Assembly: GCF_000720115.1 (NCBI RefSeq)
Contig: NZ_JOIR01000077.1
Location: 1 to 9,892 of the forward strand
Source of the DNA: Streptomyces sp. NRRL F-2580
Lineage (GTDB): Bacteria; Actinomycetota; Actinomycetes; Streptomycetales; Streptomycetaceae
Direction of reading: 5' to 3'
DNA length: 9,892 nt
The position numbers and the translations under genes were made by a program. Of the stretch, positions 1 to 6,154 are shown in pieces (within the stretch, counting starts at the first letter, position 1; every line of letters starts with the position of its first letter). Below the pieces are notes generated by a model. The model did not search any database. It saw only the letters and a list, made by a program, of their open reading frames with translations, and was not told the DNA's origin.

Positions 1-19
1 AAGGAACGGACGCTTCCTT
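1..19 (-). other. Hairpin in the pre-16S leader
   Basis: AAGGAA at 1-6 and TTCCTT at 14-19 form a perfect 6-bp stem around a 7-nt loop. It lies in the conserved leader region just before the antitermination/processing segment that would follow off the left edge. A role in rRNA antitermination or processing is inferred from position. Confidence 0.55.
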
Positions 20-76
20 TGTACTCACCCTCGCGGGCTTTCCTCCGGGCTTTCGTTCTGTGTTCTTGCGTTTCCG

Positions 77-105
77 ACTCTATCAGACTCTTTCGGGCCT
101 GACCC
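77..105 (-). promoter_or_regulatory. rrn promoter, proximal (-10 TAGAGT)
   Basis: On the minus strand a second TAGAGT (82 to 77) is followed by GTCGGAAACGC, a run I associate with the start-proximal rrn promoter of Streptomyces. The -35 17 nt upstream, GGGTCA at 105 to 100, is weak. Confidence 0.6.
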
Positions 106-155
106 CCAGTCAGCGGGGTTTGTCTTCCGGGCTGTTGGGCCCTTCCGACTCCTGA

Positions 156-185
156 ACTCTAGTGGATTTCCCCGGCGATTCATAA
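156..185 (-). promoter_or_regulatory. rrn promoter, middle (-10 TAGAGT)
   Basis: On the minus strand the -10 TAGAGT (161 to 156) matches the Streptomyces TAGRRT consensus. The -35 is poor: TTATGA at 185 to 180 with an 18-nt spacer is the best candidate. A weak -35 is common among rrn promoters under stringent or growth-rate control, but that comparison is inference. Confidence 0.6.
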
Positions 186-315
186 TCGGCCTTCGGAAAT
201 GAATTCGGGCATGCCGAATTCGTTCCCAGTGGGAGATCGTGCTGAGTTGGGTGCCGCAACGAGGCGGCGGGATTCGTTGTCGTCTAAACCTTCCGGCCCA
301 GGGACAACTCGAAGA

Positions 316-344
316 ACCTTACGGATCCACGCGGACCGTGTCAA
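316..344 (-). promoter_or_regulatory. rrn promoter, distal (TTGACA-17-TAAGGT)
   Basis: On the minus strand a perfect -35 TTGACA (344 to 339) is followed after exactly 17 nt by the -10 TAAGGT (321 to 316). This is the best sigma-70/HrdB-type promoter in the window and the most upstream of the rrn array. The start of transcription should fall near 309. Confidence 0.85.
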
Positions 345-353
345 CCCCGGCGG

Positions 354-890
354 TCAGCTGGGGGACTGGAGGTCCTCCACACGGTCCAGCAGCCGGGTGA
401 GCATGTCGCCGAGCACCCCGCGCTCCGCCGTGGAGAGGTCCTGGAGGAGGTCCTCCTCGAAGACCGTGGCCGCGCGCATCGCGTCCAGCCACTTGCTGCG
501 GCCCTCGTCGGTGAGCTCCACGATCACGCGGACCCGGTTGGACTCGTCCCGCTCGCGGGTGACCAGTCCTTCCGCGGTCATGCGGTCGATCCGGTGGGTC
601 ATCGCCGCCGGCGTGAGGCCCAGCTGCTTCGCGAGCTCGCTCGGGCCCATCCGGTACGGGGAGCCGGAGATGACGAGGGCCTTGAGGACCTCCCACTCCG
701 CGTTGCTGATGCCCAGGGCCGCGGTCTGGCGTCCGTACGCGACGTTCATCCGGCGGTGCAGGCGGCTCAGTGCCGACACGACCTTCTCGACCTGGGGGTC
801 GAGGTCCTGGAACTCGCGCTGGTAGACGGCGATCTGCTCATCGAGGCTCGGCTCGTGGACGGGCGTAGCGCCGTCGGGGGTGTCACCCAT
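354..890 (-). CDS. MarR-family transcriptional regulator
   Basis: This 178-residue winged-helix regulator probably represses the divergent transporter gene and responds to a small ligand. The dimerisation helices are at about 15-55 and 132-172, with the winged helix-turn-helix between. The recognition helix covers about 93-108 (TPAAMTHRIDRMTAEG) and the wing about 112-127 (RERDESNRVRVIVELT). The extended N-terminal helix (about 15-35) and the EWEVLKAL / SPYRMGPSELAKQL core resemble the HucR/PecS/UrtR/TamR branch, but the subgroup is a guess. The ATG at 890 is the natural start. There is no purine-rich ribosome site before it, and a possible -10 (CATACT, 903 to 898) sits 8 bp upstream, so the mRNA may be leaderless. 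No terminator separates its stop from the rrn promoters downstream. Confidence 0.9.
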   Translation of the reverse strand: MGDTPDGATPVHEPSLDEQIAVYQREFQDLDPQVEKVVSALSRLHRRMNVAYGRQTAALGISNAEWEVLKALVISGSPYRMGPSELAKQLGLTPAAMTHRIDRMTAEGLVTRERDESNRVRVIVELTDEGRSKWLDAMRAATVFEEDLLQDLSTAERGVLGDMLTRLLDRVEDLQSPS

Positions 891-897
891 GGGTCGA

Positions 898-925
898 AGT
901 ATGGCACGAGCCCGTTGGCGTCTAA
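898..925 (-). promoter_or_regulatory. Candidate promoter of the MarR gene (leaderless)
   Basis: On the minus strand TTAGAC (925 to 920), a 16-nt spacer and CATACT (903 to 898) form a modest -35/-10 pair. A start about 7 nt below the -10 would coincide with the ATG at 890. That agrees with the missing ribosome binding site. Both hexamers deviate from consensus. Confidence 0.4.
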
Positions 926-944
926 CTCCTTCGATGTGTAGAGT
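915..944 (+). promoter_or_regulatory. Promoter of the MFS transporter gene
   Basis: TTGGCG (915-920) and TAGAGT (939-944) are separated by 18 nt; the -10 fits TAGRRT exactly. Transcription would start near 951, leaving a leader of about 60 nt before the GTG at 1012. Inverted repeats overlap its spacer and -10, where a repressor would block it. Confidence 0.65.
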
Positions 945-956
945 TAAGGATCGAAG
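923..956. promoter_or_regulatory. Candidate MarR operator: two interleaved inverted repeats
   Basis: TAACTC (923-928) pairs with GAGTTA (941-946) at a 12-nt spacing, and CTTCGAT (929-935) pairs with ATCGAAG (950-956) at a 14-nt spacing. The two repeats interleave and cover the transporter's spacer and -10 and the region just upstream of the MarR promoter. A further TCGAAG lies at 894-899 beside the MarR start. Binding by the adjacent MarR protein is inferred from position. Confidence 0.5.
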
Positions 957-1011
957 TTTAGGTATGAAGTTCTGAGCTCTTCAGTCTTCGGCTCTCAAAG
1001 GCAGGTGAGAA

Positions 1012-2319
1012 GTGACCAAGGTGATGGGCGCTGCGATGCGGCGGATCCAGGCCGGCAACGCGCTGACCGCGTTCGGCATCGGTTTCACGGTTCCGTTCCT
1101 CTACATCTACGTGGCGCAGGTGCGAGATCTGGGCTCCATGGCCGCCACGAGCGCGTTCGTGGCGTTCGCCCTGGGCGCTCTCGTCGCGCTGCCCTTCACC
1201 GGTCGGGTCATCGACCGACGTGGTCCGGTGCCCGTGGTCATGGGTGCGGCCGTCGCCGCGTCGGCCGGTGCGCTCTCACTCGGGCTCTCCACCGGCATCG
1301 TGCCCATCCTGCTGTCCGCGCTGGCGCTCGGCGCCGGGCAGGCCGTGATGCAGCCGGCGCTGGCCACGATGATCGTGTGGTGCTCCACGCCGTCCACCCG
1401 GACCCGTGCCTTCGCCCTGCAGTTCTTCATGCAGAACCTGGGTCTGGGCATCGGCGGTCTCATCGGCGGCCAGATCGTCGACGAGAGCCGGCCCGGCAGC
1501 TTCACCCTGCTGTTCGGCATCGAGGCCGTGATGTTCCTGGTACTGGCCGGCGTCATCGCCACCGTGCGTCTGCCGCAGGTGCAGGGGTTCAAGGACGCCC
1601 GGCCCAAGGACACGGCGCAGGCGGGCGGCGGCTGGAAGCGGCTGCTCCGGCACAAGGCCATGGTGCAGCTGTGCGTGCTGGGCTTCGTGGTGTTCTTCGC
1701 CTGCTACGGGCAGTTCGAGTCGGGTCTGGCCGCCTTCGGTACCGAGGCCGCCGGGATCTCCCCCTCCACGCTCGGTTTCGCCCTGGCCGCCAACACCGGT
1801 GCGATCGTCGTCGCGCAGTTCGTCGTGCTGAGGCTCGTCGAGAAGCGCCGGCGGTCCCGGGTGATCGCGCTGGTCGGTCTGATCTGGACCGTGGCGTGGG
1901 TCATCGCCGGTTTTTCGGGTCTGGGGCACGGCAGCGCCATGATGGCCGCCGCCGCGTTCGTCAGCACGTACGCGCTCTTCGGCATCGGCGAGGCCATGCT
2001 GTCTCCGACGCTGGCGCCGCTGGTGGCGGACCTGGCGCCCGAAGGTTCGGTGGGTCAGTACAACTCGGCCTTCGCACTGGTCAAGCAGATGGCGCTGGCG
2101 CTGGGGCCGCTCGGGGTGCCGCTCGGCGCGGGCGTTCCGATGCTCTACATCGGCGTCTTCGTGCTCGTGTCGCTGGGGATCGCCGGTCTGGCGCTGCGGC
2201 TCGGCAGGCGGCTGAGCCCGGCGCAGGACAACCCGTGGCTGGCGAGCCGGGTCGTGGCGCAGGGCGGTCCGGTCGTGGCGGCCAAGGCCGGCGCCGCCGC
2301 GGAGCCCGTGAGCGCGTAG
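1012..2319 (+). CDS. MFS transporter, probable drug/metabolite efflux permease
   Basis: This 435-residue integral membrane protein of the major facilitator superfamily probably exports a small toxic compound or metabolite by proton antiport. Hydrophobic segments run from about 15 to 185 and 218 to 397, consistent with two six-helix bundles joined by a cytoplasmic loop at about 186-215 (rich in K, R and Q). Loop 2-3 carries the family motif A form GRVIDRRG at 64-71. A hydrophilic Ala-rich tail follows about residue 400. The GTG at 1012 is chosen because AGGTG (1003-1007) lies 4 nt upstream; the ATG at 1024 would be too far. It is divergent from the MarR gene, the usual arrangement for a ligand-responsive regulator and its pump. 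Substrate unknown. Confidence 0.9.
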   Translation: MTKVMGAAMRRIQAGNALTAFGIGFTVPFLYIYVAQVRDLGSMAATSAFVAFALGALVALPFTGRVIDRRGPVPVVMGAAVAASAGALSLGLSTGIVPILLSALALGAGQAVMQPALATMIVWCSTPSTRTRAFALQFFMQNLGLGIGGLIGGQIVDESRPGSFTLLFGIEAVMFLVLAGVIATVRLPQVQGFKDARPKDTAQAGGGWKRLLRHKAMVQLCVLGFVVFFACYGQFESGLAAFGTEAAGISPSTLGFALAANTGAIVVAQFVVLRLVEKRRRSRVIALVGLIWTVAWVIAGFSGLGHGSAMMAAAAFVSTYALFGIGEAMLSPTLAPLVADLAPEGSVGQYNSAFALVKQMALALGPLGVPLGAGVPMLYIGVFVLVSLGIAGLALRLGRRLSPAQDNPWLASRVVAQGGPVVAAKAGAAAEPVSA

Positions 2320-2334
2320 GCACGTACGCGAGGG

Positions 2335-2352
2335 CACGTATATACGTACGTG
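2335..2352. repeat. Palindromic ACGT-rich element after the MFS gene
   Basis: ACGTATATACGT (2336-2347) is a perfect 12-bp palindrome. In addition CACGTACG (2321-2328) is inverted as CGTACGTG (2345-2352). The element is AT-richer than its surroundings and lies between the transporter stop and the terminator. Function unknown. Confidence 0.5.
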
Positions 2353-2365
2353 TGAGTGAACAGAC

Positions 2366-2407
2366 GTGCGGAAGGCCCCGGTCCTTGTGGACCGGGGCCT
2401 TCCGCAC
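2366..2407. terminator. Strong bidirectional terminator between convergent genes
   Basis: A perfect 19-bp stem (2366-2384 with 2389-2407) closes a TTGT loop. It lies 46 bp after the transporter stop on the plus strand and 6 bp after the phosphatase stop on the minus strand. It lacks a clear U-tract, as is common for actinobacterial hairpin terminators. It should end transcription from both sides. Confidence 0.85.
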
Positions 2408-2413
2408 ATCCGG

Positions 2414-4279
2414 CTACTTGTCCGGCAGGGCGAACTCGCACCAGACGGCCTTGCCACCGCCCGGGGTGCGGCGGGAGCCCCAGGAAGAGGCGATGGTGGC
2501 GATGATCGAGATGCCGCGGCCGGTCTCGTCGCCCGGTTCGGCGCGGCGGCGGCGAGGGAGGTGGTCGTCCCCGTCGGTGACCTCGATGATCAGGCGGCGG
2601 TCGGTGCGGCGCAGGCGCAGGCACATCGGCGGGGTGCCGTGCTGGAGGGAGTTCGCGACGAGCTCGCTGGCGGCCAGGACGCCGAGGTCGCACAGCTCGA
2701 CGGGGAAGCGCCAGGAGGCGAGGACTCCCTGGGCGAAGGCGCGGGCGCGCGGGGCCGCCTCGATGCCGCCGAGGAGTTCCAGGGCGGCGTTGTGGAAGAG
2801 CTCGGCGTCCGCGCCGGTGCGGGCGGGCTGCTGGAGGACCATCACGGCGACGTCGTCGTCGTGGTCGGCGTCCACGCCGAGGGCGCGCATCAGGCGGTCG
2901 CAGATGACGGCCGGGGTGCCCTGGGCGCCGGAGAGGGCGCGTTCCAGGGCGGCGACGCCCTCGTCGATGTCCTCGCCGCGGCGTTCGACCAGGCCGTCGG
3001 TGTAGAGGACGGCGGTGGAGCCGGGGCCGAGGGCGATGGTGCCGGAGGTGTGCAGCCAGCCGCCGGTGCCGAGCGGCGGGCCGGTGGGGTCGGCGGCTCT
3101 GCGGACGGTGCCGTCCTCGTCGCGGACCAGGATCGGGAGGTGGCCCGCGGAGGCGTACGCGAGGAGGCCCTCGTTGGGGTCGTGGACGGCGTACACGCAG
3201 GTGGCGATCTGGCTGGCGTCGATCTCGGCGGCGAGTCCGTCGAGGAGCTGGAGCACCTCGTGCGGCGGCAGGTCGAGGCGGGCGTAGGCGCGGACGGCGG
3301 TGCGGAGCTGGCCCATGACGGCGGCGGCGCGGACCCCGCGGCCCATGACGTCGCCGATGACGAGGGCGGTGCGGCCGGCGCCGAGGGTGATGACGTCGTA
3401 CCAGTCGCCGCCGACGGCGGCCTCGGTGCCGCCGGGCTGGTAGGTGGCGGCTACGCGCAGGTCGTCGGGCTGTTCCAGTTCCTGCGGGAGCAGGGAGCGC
3501 TGGAGGGTGACGGCGGCCTCGCGCTGTCGGCGTTCGCTGGCGCGGAGCCGTTCGACGGCCTCGGCGTGGTCGGTGACGTCGGCGAGGTGGATGAGGACGC
3601 CGGTGTGGTGGGCCTCCGGCTCGCTCCCGGCTTCGGCCGCCGTGTTCGTACTCGTGCTCGTGCTCGTGCTCGGGTGGGGCTTGGCCTTGGGGAACTCGAC
3701 CGGGGTGCAGGTCACCGTGTACGAGTGGGCGCCGCCGGGTGCGGTGCGGTTCTTGGCGGTACGGGACTTGCCGCTGCGCTGGACCTGGTCGAGGAGCGGG
3801 AGCAGGCCGAGCTCGCCGAGTTCGGGGAGGCACTCGTGGGCGGGGGCGCCGGGGGTGCGGGCGCCGAAGCCGGCGGTGTAGGCGTCGTTGACGTAGGCGA
3901 CGCGGTGCTCGGGGCCGTGGACGAGGGCGACGAGGGCCGGGAGCCGGCCCAGGACCTCGCGTACGGAGAGCTCGTCGAGGGAGGATGCGGCGGCGAGGGC
4001 GCCGGTCCGCTGGGCCGTGGTCGTGCCGCTGCCGATGCAGGGACCGGTGCCGGTCCCTGATCCGCCGCCGGTGGCCGTGCCGGTGCCGCAGACCGTGGGG
4101 TCGGCGGGGTGGCCGTCGGCGGCGGGCGCGGCCCGCTCGGTCCCGGGGTCGGGACGGCCGCCGCGGGCTGCCGGGACTGCGCCTTCACCCCGCTTGGCCT
4201 GGGCGGCGGCGTGTTCGGTCCGGGCGGCGGCGCGGCGCTGCGTTCCGGGAAACCGGGCGCTCCAGCGCGTGAAGTTCAC
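2414..4279 (-). CDS. PAS / SpoIIE-type PP2C phosphatase / HATPase signalling protein
   Basis: This 621-residue cytoplasmic protein probably dephosphorylates an anti-sigma-factor antagonist (STAS protein) and, through its kinase-like end, acts like an RsbW anti-sigma factor. An unstructured N-terminus of about 100 residues leads to a PAS domain (about 102-237) interrupted by a Ser-Thr repeat near 204-215. A helical linker follows, then the SpoIIE phosphatase (about 272-484). That domain has GGDWYD (metal Asp292 and Asp295), GDVMGRG (309-315), SAGHLP (377-382), YTDG (426-429) and the DDD cluster (474-476), so all metal ligands look intact. The HATPase domain (about 497-617) shows ELVANSLQHG (Glu539, Asn543) and the glycine box GRG at 587-589. 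I prefer the GTG at 4279, with GAGG 10 nt upstream, over a TTG at 4288 that has no spaced ribosome site. No sigma partner is adjacent. Confidence 0.88.
   Translation of the reverse strand: MNFTRWSARFPGTQRRAAARTEHAAAQAKRGEGAVPAARGGRPDPGTERAAPAADGHPADPTVCGTGTATGGGSGTGTGPCIGSGTTTAQRTGALAAASSLDELSVREVLGRLPALVALVHGPEHRVAYVNDAYTAGFGARTPGAPAHECLPELGELGLLPLLDQVQRSGKSRTAKNRTAPGGAHSYTVTCTPVEFPKAKPHPSTSTSTSTNTAAEAGSEPEAHHTGVLIHLADVTDHAEAVERLRASERRQREAAVTLQRSLLPQELEQPDDLRVAATYQPGGTEAAVGGDWYDVITLGAGRTALVIGDVMGRGVRAAAVMGQLRTAVRAYARLDLPPHEVLQLLDGLAAEIDASQIATCVYAVHDPNEGLLAYASAGHLPILVRDEDGTVRRAADPTGPPLGTGGWLHTSGTIALGPGSTAVLYTDGLVERRGEDIDEGVAALERALSGAQGTPAVICDRLMRALGVDADHDDDVAVMVLQQPARTGADAELFHNAALELLGGIEAAPRARAFAQGVLASWRFPVELCDLGVLAASELVANSLQHGTPPMCLRLRRTDRRLIIEVTDGDDHLPRRRRAEPGDETGRGISIIATIASSWGSRRTPGGGKAVWCEFALPDK
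3642..3671 (-). repeat. Tandem hexamer repeat coding a Ser-Thr tract
   Basis: Five tandem hexamers (plus strand GTGTTC, GTACTC, then GTGCTC three times) encode STSTSTSTNT in the PAS domain of the phosphatase protein. Changes in copy number would stay in frame, so the tract can vary in length without breaking the gene. Confidence 0.8.
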
Positions 4280-4380
4280 TGCGTTCAAGCCTCGTGGTGT
4301 CGCGAGTGGTCGCTGTGTCGCTCGTGGGCGGTCGCTGACTGGACGATGTCACTCTGTGCAGGGGTGAGCCCACCTATGGT

Positions 4381-4418
4381 CACACGTCCAGTGTGGCGGA
4401 CCGCACTGACAACGTCAG
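4381..4418. promoter_or_regulatory. Inverted repeats upstream of the phosphatase gene
   Basis: The 135-bp gap 4280-4414 and the end of the dehydrogenase gene hold two short inverted repeats. CACAC (4381-4385) pairs with GTGTG (4391-4395), and CTGAC (4406-4410) pairs with GTCAG (4414-4418) and overlaps the dehydrogenase stop codon. I see no clean -35/-10 pair or strong terminator. The phosphatase gene may be partly co-transcribed with the dehydrogenase or have its own promoter here. Confidence 0.35.
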
Positions 4419-5833
4419 CCCTGGCCGTTCTTCGGGGGGTTGGGAGCGGGGGGCGGGGGAGGCGCCTTCGGACCGCCACCTGCGGCCAGTTCGAATTCTG
4501 CCCTGGGGTGTTCGAGGGAGCCCAGGGAGACGATCTCACGCTTGAAGAGGCCGGAGAGGGTCCATTCGGAGAGCACGCGCATTTTCCGGTTGAAGCTGGG
4601 GACGCGGCTGAGGTGGTAGGCGCGGTGCATGAACCAGGCCGGGTAGGCCTTGAGCTTGCGGCCGTATACGTGGGCGACGCCCTTGTGGAGGCCGAGGGAG
4701 GCGACGGAGCCGGCGTACTTGTGGGCGTACTCGGTCAGGACCTCACCGCGCAGGGCGGCGAGGAGGTTGTCGGCGAGGACCTTGGCCTGGCGGACGGCGT
4801 GCTGGGCGTTGGGGGCGCATTCGACGCCCTTCTCGGCCGCGGTGATGTCGGGGACGGCGGCGGCGTCGCCCGCGGACCAGGCGTGCTCGACTCCTTCGAC
4901 GGTGAGGAAGGAGGTGCAGGCCAGCCGGCCGCGCTCGTTCTTGGGGAGGTCGGAGGCGGCCAGGATGGGGTGCGGTTTGACCCCGGCGGTCCACACGACG
5001 GTGCGGGTGGGGAAGCGGGCGCCGTCGCTGAGGACGGCGACGCGGTTCTCGCAGGATTCGAGGCGGGTCTCCAGCCGGACGTCGATGTTGCGGCGGCGCA
5101 GTTCGCGGACCGTGTAGACCCCCATCTCGGGGCCGACCTCGGGGAGGATCCGGTCGCTGGCCTCGACGAGGACCCATTTCATGTCCTCGGGCTTGATGTT
5201 GTGGTAGTACCGCGCCGCGTAGCGGGCCATGTCCTCCAGCTCGCCGAGGGCTTCGACGCCGGCGAATCCGCCGCCGACGAAGACGAAGGTGAGGGCGGCG
5301 TCGCGGAGGGCGGGATCGCGGGTGGAGGAGGCGATGTCCATCTGCTCGATGACGTGGTTGCGCAGGCCGATGGCCTCTTCGACGGTCTTGAACCCGATGC
5401 CGTAGTCGGCGAGCCCGGGGACGGGGAGGGTGCGGGAGATGGAGCCCGGGGCCAGGACGAGTTCGTCGTACTCCATCTCGACGGGGCCGGTGCCCTCGTC
5501 GGCGGTGGCGAGGGTGCTGACGGTCACGGTCCGTTTGGAGTGGTCGATGCGCTGGGCCTCGCCGATGACGATGCGGCACTTGGGGAGGACGCGGCGCAGG
5601 GGGACCACGACGTGGCGGGGGGAGATCGCGCCGGCGGCCGCTTCGGGGAGGAAGGGCTGGTACGTCATGTAGGGCTCGGCGGTGACCACCGTGACCTCGG
5701 CTTCGCCGGTTCTCAGCTTTCGCTGGAGCCGGAGCGCCGTATACATGCCGACGTAGCCGCCGCCGACGATCAGGATGCGCGTACGGGGCGGGGTACCGGG
5801 GGCCGTGCCCCGGGAGTTAGCAGCCTTCACCAT
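4415..5833 (-). CDS. ndh: Type II NADH dehydrogenase (NDH-2), NAD(P)/FAD-dependent oxidoreductase
   Basis: This 472-residue enzyme of the NDH-2 family oxidises NADH with FAD and passes electrons to menaquinone at the inner face of the membrane, without pumping protons. The first Rossmann fold shows GGGYVG (24-29) for FAD, and the second shows GGGFAG (187-192) followed by VE for NADH. AGDAA (321-325) closes the FAD site, and AQHAVRQ (343-349) fits the family's quinone-site motif AQxAxQ. The C-terminal region (about 395-440) is aromatic and basic, as expected for membrane association. The last 20 residues are a Pro-rich tail. The frame is open upstream to 6061, but family-like sequence begins only at about residue 19 (RILIVGGGYVG), so the ATG at 5833 is preferred even though its ribosome site is poor. 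Length fits the family. The symbol is generic. Confidence 0.88.
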   Translation of the reverse strand: MVKAANSRGTAPGTPPRTRILIVGGGYVGMYTALRLQRKLRTGEAEVTVVTAEPYMTYQPFLPEAAAGAISPRHVVVPLRRVLPKCRIVIGEAQRIDHSKRTVTVSTLATADEGTGPVEMEYDELVLAPGSISRTLPVPGLADYGIGFKTVEEAIGLRNHVIEQMDIASSTRDPALRDAALTFVFVGGGFAGVEALGELEDMARYAARYYHNIKPEDMKWVLVEASDRILPEVGPEMGVYTVRELRRRNIDVRLETRLESCENRVAVLSDGARFPTRTVVWTAGVKPHPILAASDLPKNERGRLACTSFLTVEGVEHAWSAGDAAAVPDITAAEKGVECAPNAQHAVRQAKVLADNLLAALRGEVLTEYAHKYAGSVASLGLHKGVAHVYGRKLKAYPAWFMHRAYHLSRVPSFNRKMRVLSEWTLSGLFKREIVSLGSLEHPRAEFELAAGGGPKAPPPPPAPNPPKNGQG

Positions 5834-5857
5834 CCCATGACGCAACGTGGCCGGGAG

Positions 5858-5878
5858 TTTGTCCACAGGCCCGACAAA
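5858..5878. promoter_or_regulatory. Inverted repeat upstream of the NADH dehydrogenase
   Basis: TTTGTC (5858-5863) and GACAAA (5873-5878) form a perfect 6-bp inverted repeat around 9 nt, 25-45 bp above the dehydrogenase ATG. It could be an operator for a dimeric regulator or a hairpin in the mRNA leader. The regulator is unknown. Confidence 0.4.
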
Positions 5879-6046
5879 TTGTGTGACCGGAGGTGGTGCT
5901 GGGGCGGGGTGGAAGAGAGCGTTCGGTGTGGGCGTAAATTCGCAGGTCAGAGCGTGCGGAATGACAGATTCCGGGGGTATGGAACGGAAAAGTGGGGGTG
6001 AATGCTCCGATCGGGCGGTGGTCCGTCCGGGGCTGCCCCTTCTGAA

Positions 6047-6075
6047 TTGACTCTGGCTCAACTATGTTCGTATCT
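6047..6075 (+). promoter_or_regulatory. Possible promoter of the TetR gene
   Basis: TTGACT (6047-6052) is a good -35. The best-spaced -10 is the poor GTATCT (6070-6075) after 17 nt. TTGA (6047-6050) and TCAA (6058-6061) form a short inverted repeat over the -35, which could serve autoregulation. The weak -10 keeps this tentative. Confidence 0.35.
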
Positions 6076-6154
6076 CGTCGAGGAGTAGTAGGACCGGGCC
6101 CGAGACCGTGGCCCCCTCGGCGTGAAGGCGGGGAGTGTCTCCGGGGGGAGACAA

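Larger units (their letters stand above)
1..345 (-). promoter_or_regulatory. rRNA operon promoter array and 5' leader (16S gene lies off the left edge)
   Basis: Read on the minus strand, this stretch ends in a leader containing GGTGAGTACAAAGGAAGC and then CGTCCGTTCCTT. I recognise this from memory as the conserved pre-16S leader of Streptomyces rrn operons, where it continues into TTGAGAACTCAACAG. The segment TAGAGTCGGAAACGCAAG upstream is also typical of those operons. Three -10 elements in tandem fit the multi-promoter design known for Streptomyces rrn operons. No protein gene is supported here. The identification rests on remembered similarity, not a search, and no 16S sequence itself is in the window. 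The array begins 9 bp after the stop codon of the upstream MarR gene, which is transcribed in the same direction. Confidence 0.85.

Noticed and set aside
199..825. Plus-strand open frame of 208 codons across the MarR gene
   Set aside because: It is antisense to a clear MarR gene, is dominated by Arg and Ser as expected for an off-frame reading of GC-rich DNA, and begins inside the rrn promoter region.
1005..3005. Plus-strand open frame of 666 codons
   Set aside because: It is the shifted frame of the MFS gene, crosses the terminator and then runs antisense through the phosphatase; its Arg/Gly-rich composition matches no protein family.
2145..3833. Minus-strand open frame of 562 codons
   Set aside because: It is an alternative frame of the phosphatase gene, made mainly of Pro, Arg and His, with no domain.
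2366..4060. Plus-strand open frame of 564 codons
   Set aside because: It is antisense to the phosphatase gene, begins inside the terminator, and has a Gly/Ala/Val/Asp composition typical of antisense frames in GC-rich genes.
4109..6001. Plus-strand open frame of 630 codons
   Set aside because: It is antisense to the NADH dehydrogenase, whose motifs are unmistakable on the other strand; the translated product has no recognisable domain.
5834..6060. Rex (NADH-sensing) operator upstream of the dehydrogenase
   Set aside because: I looked for TGTGAAC-N3-GTTCACA and found only partial matches such as GTGTGACC; none has both halves.
5834..6061. N-terminal extension of the NADH dehydrogenase to 6061
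   Set aside because: The extra 76 residues do not look like the family and would fill the divergent promoter region; the FAD-binding fold begins soon after the ATG at 5833.
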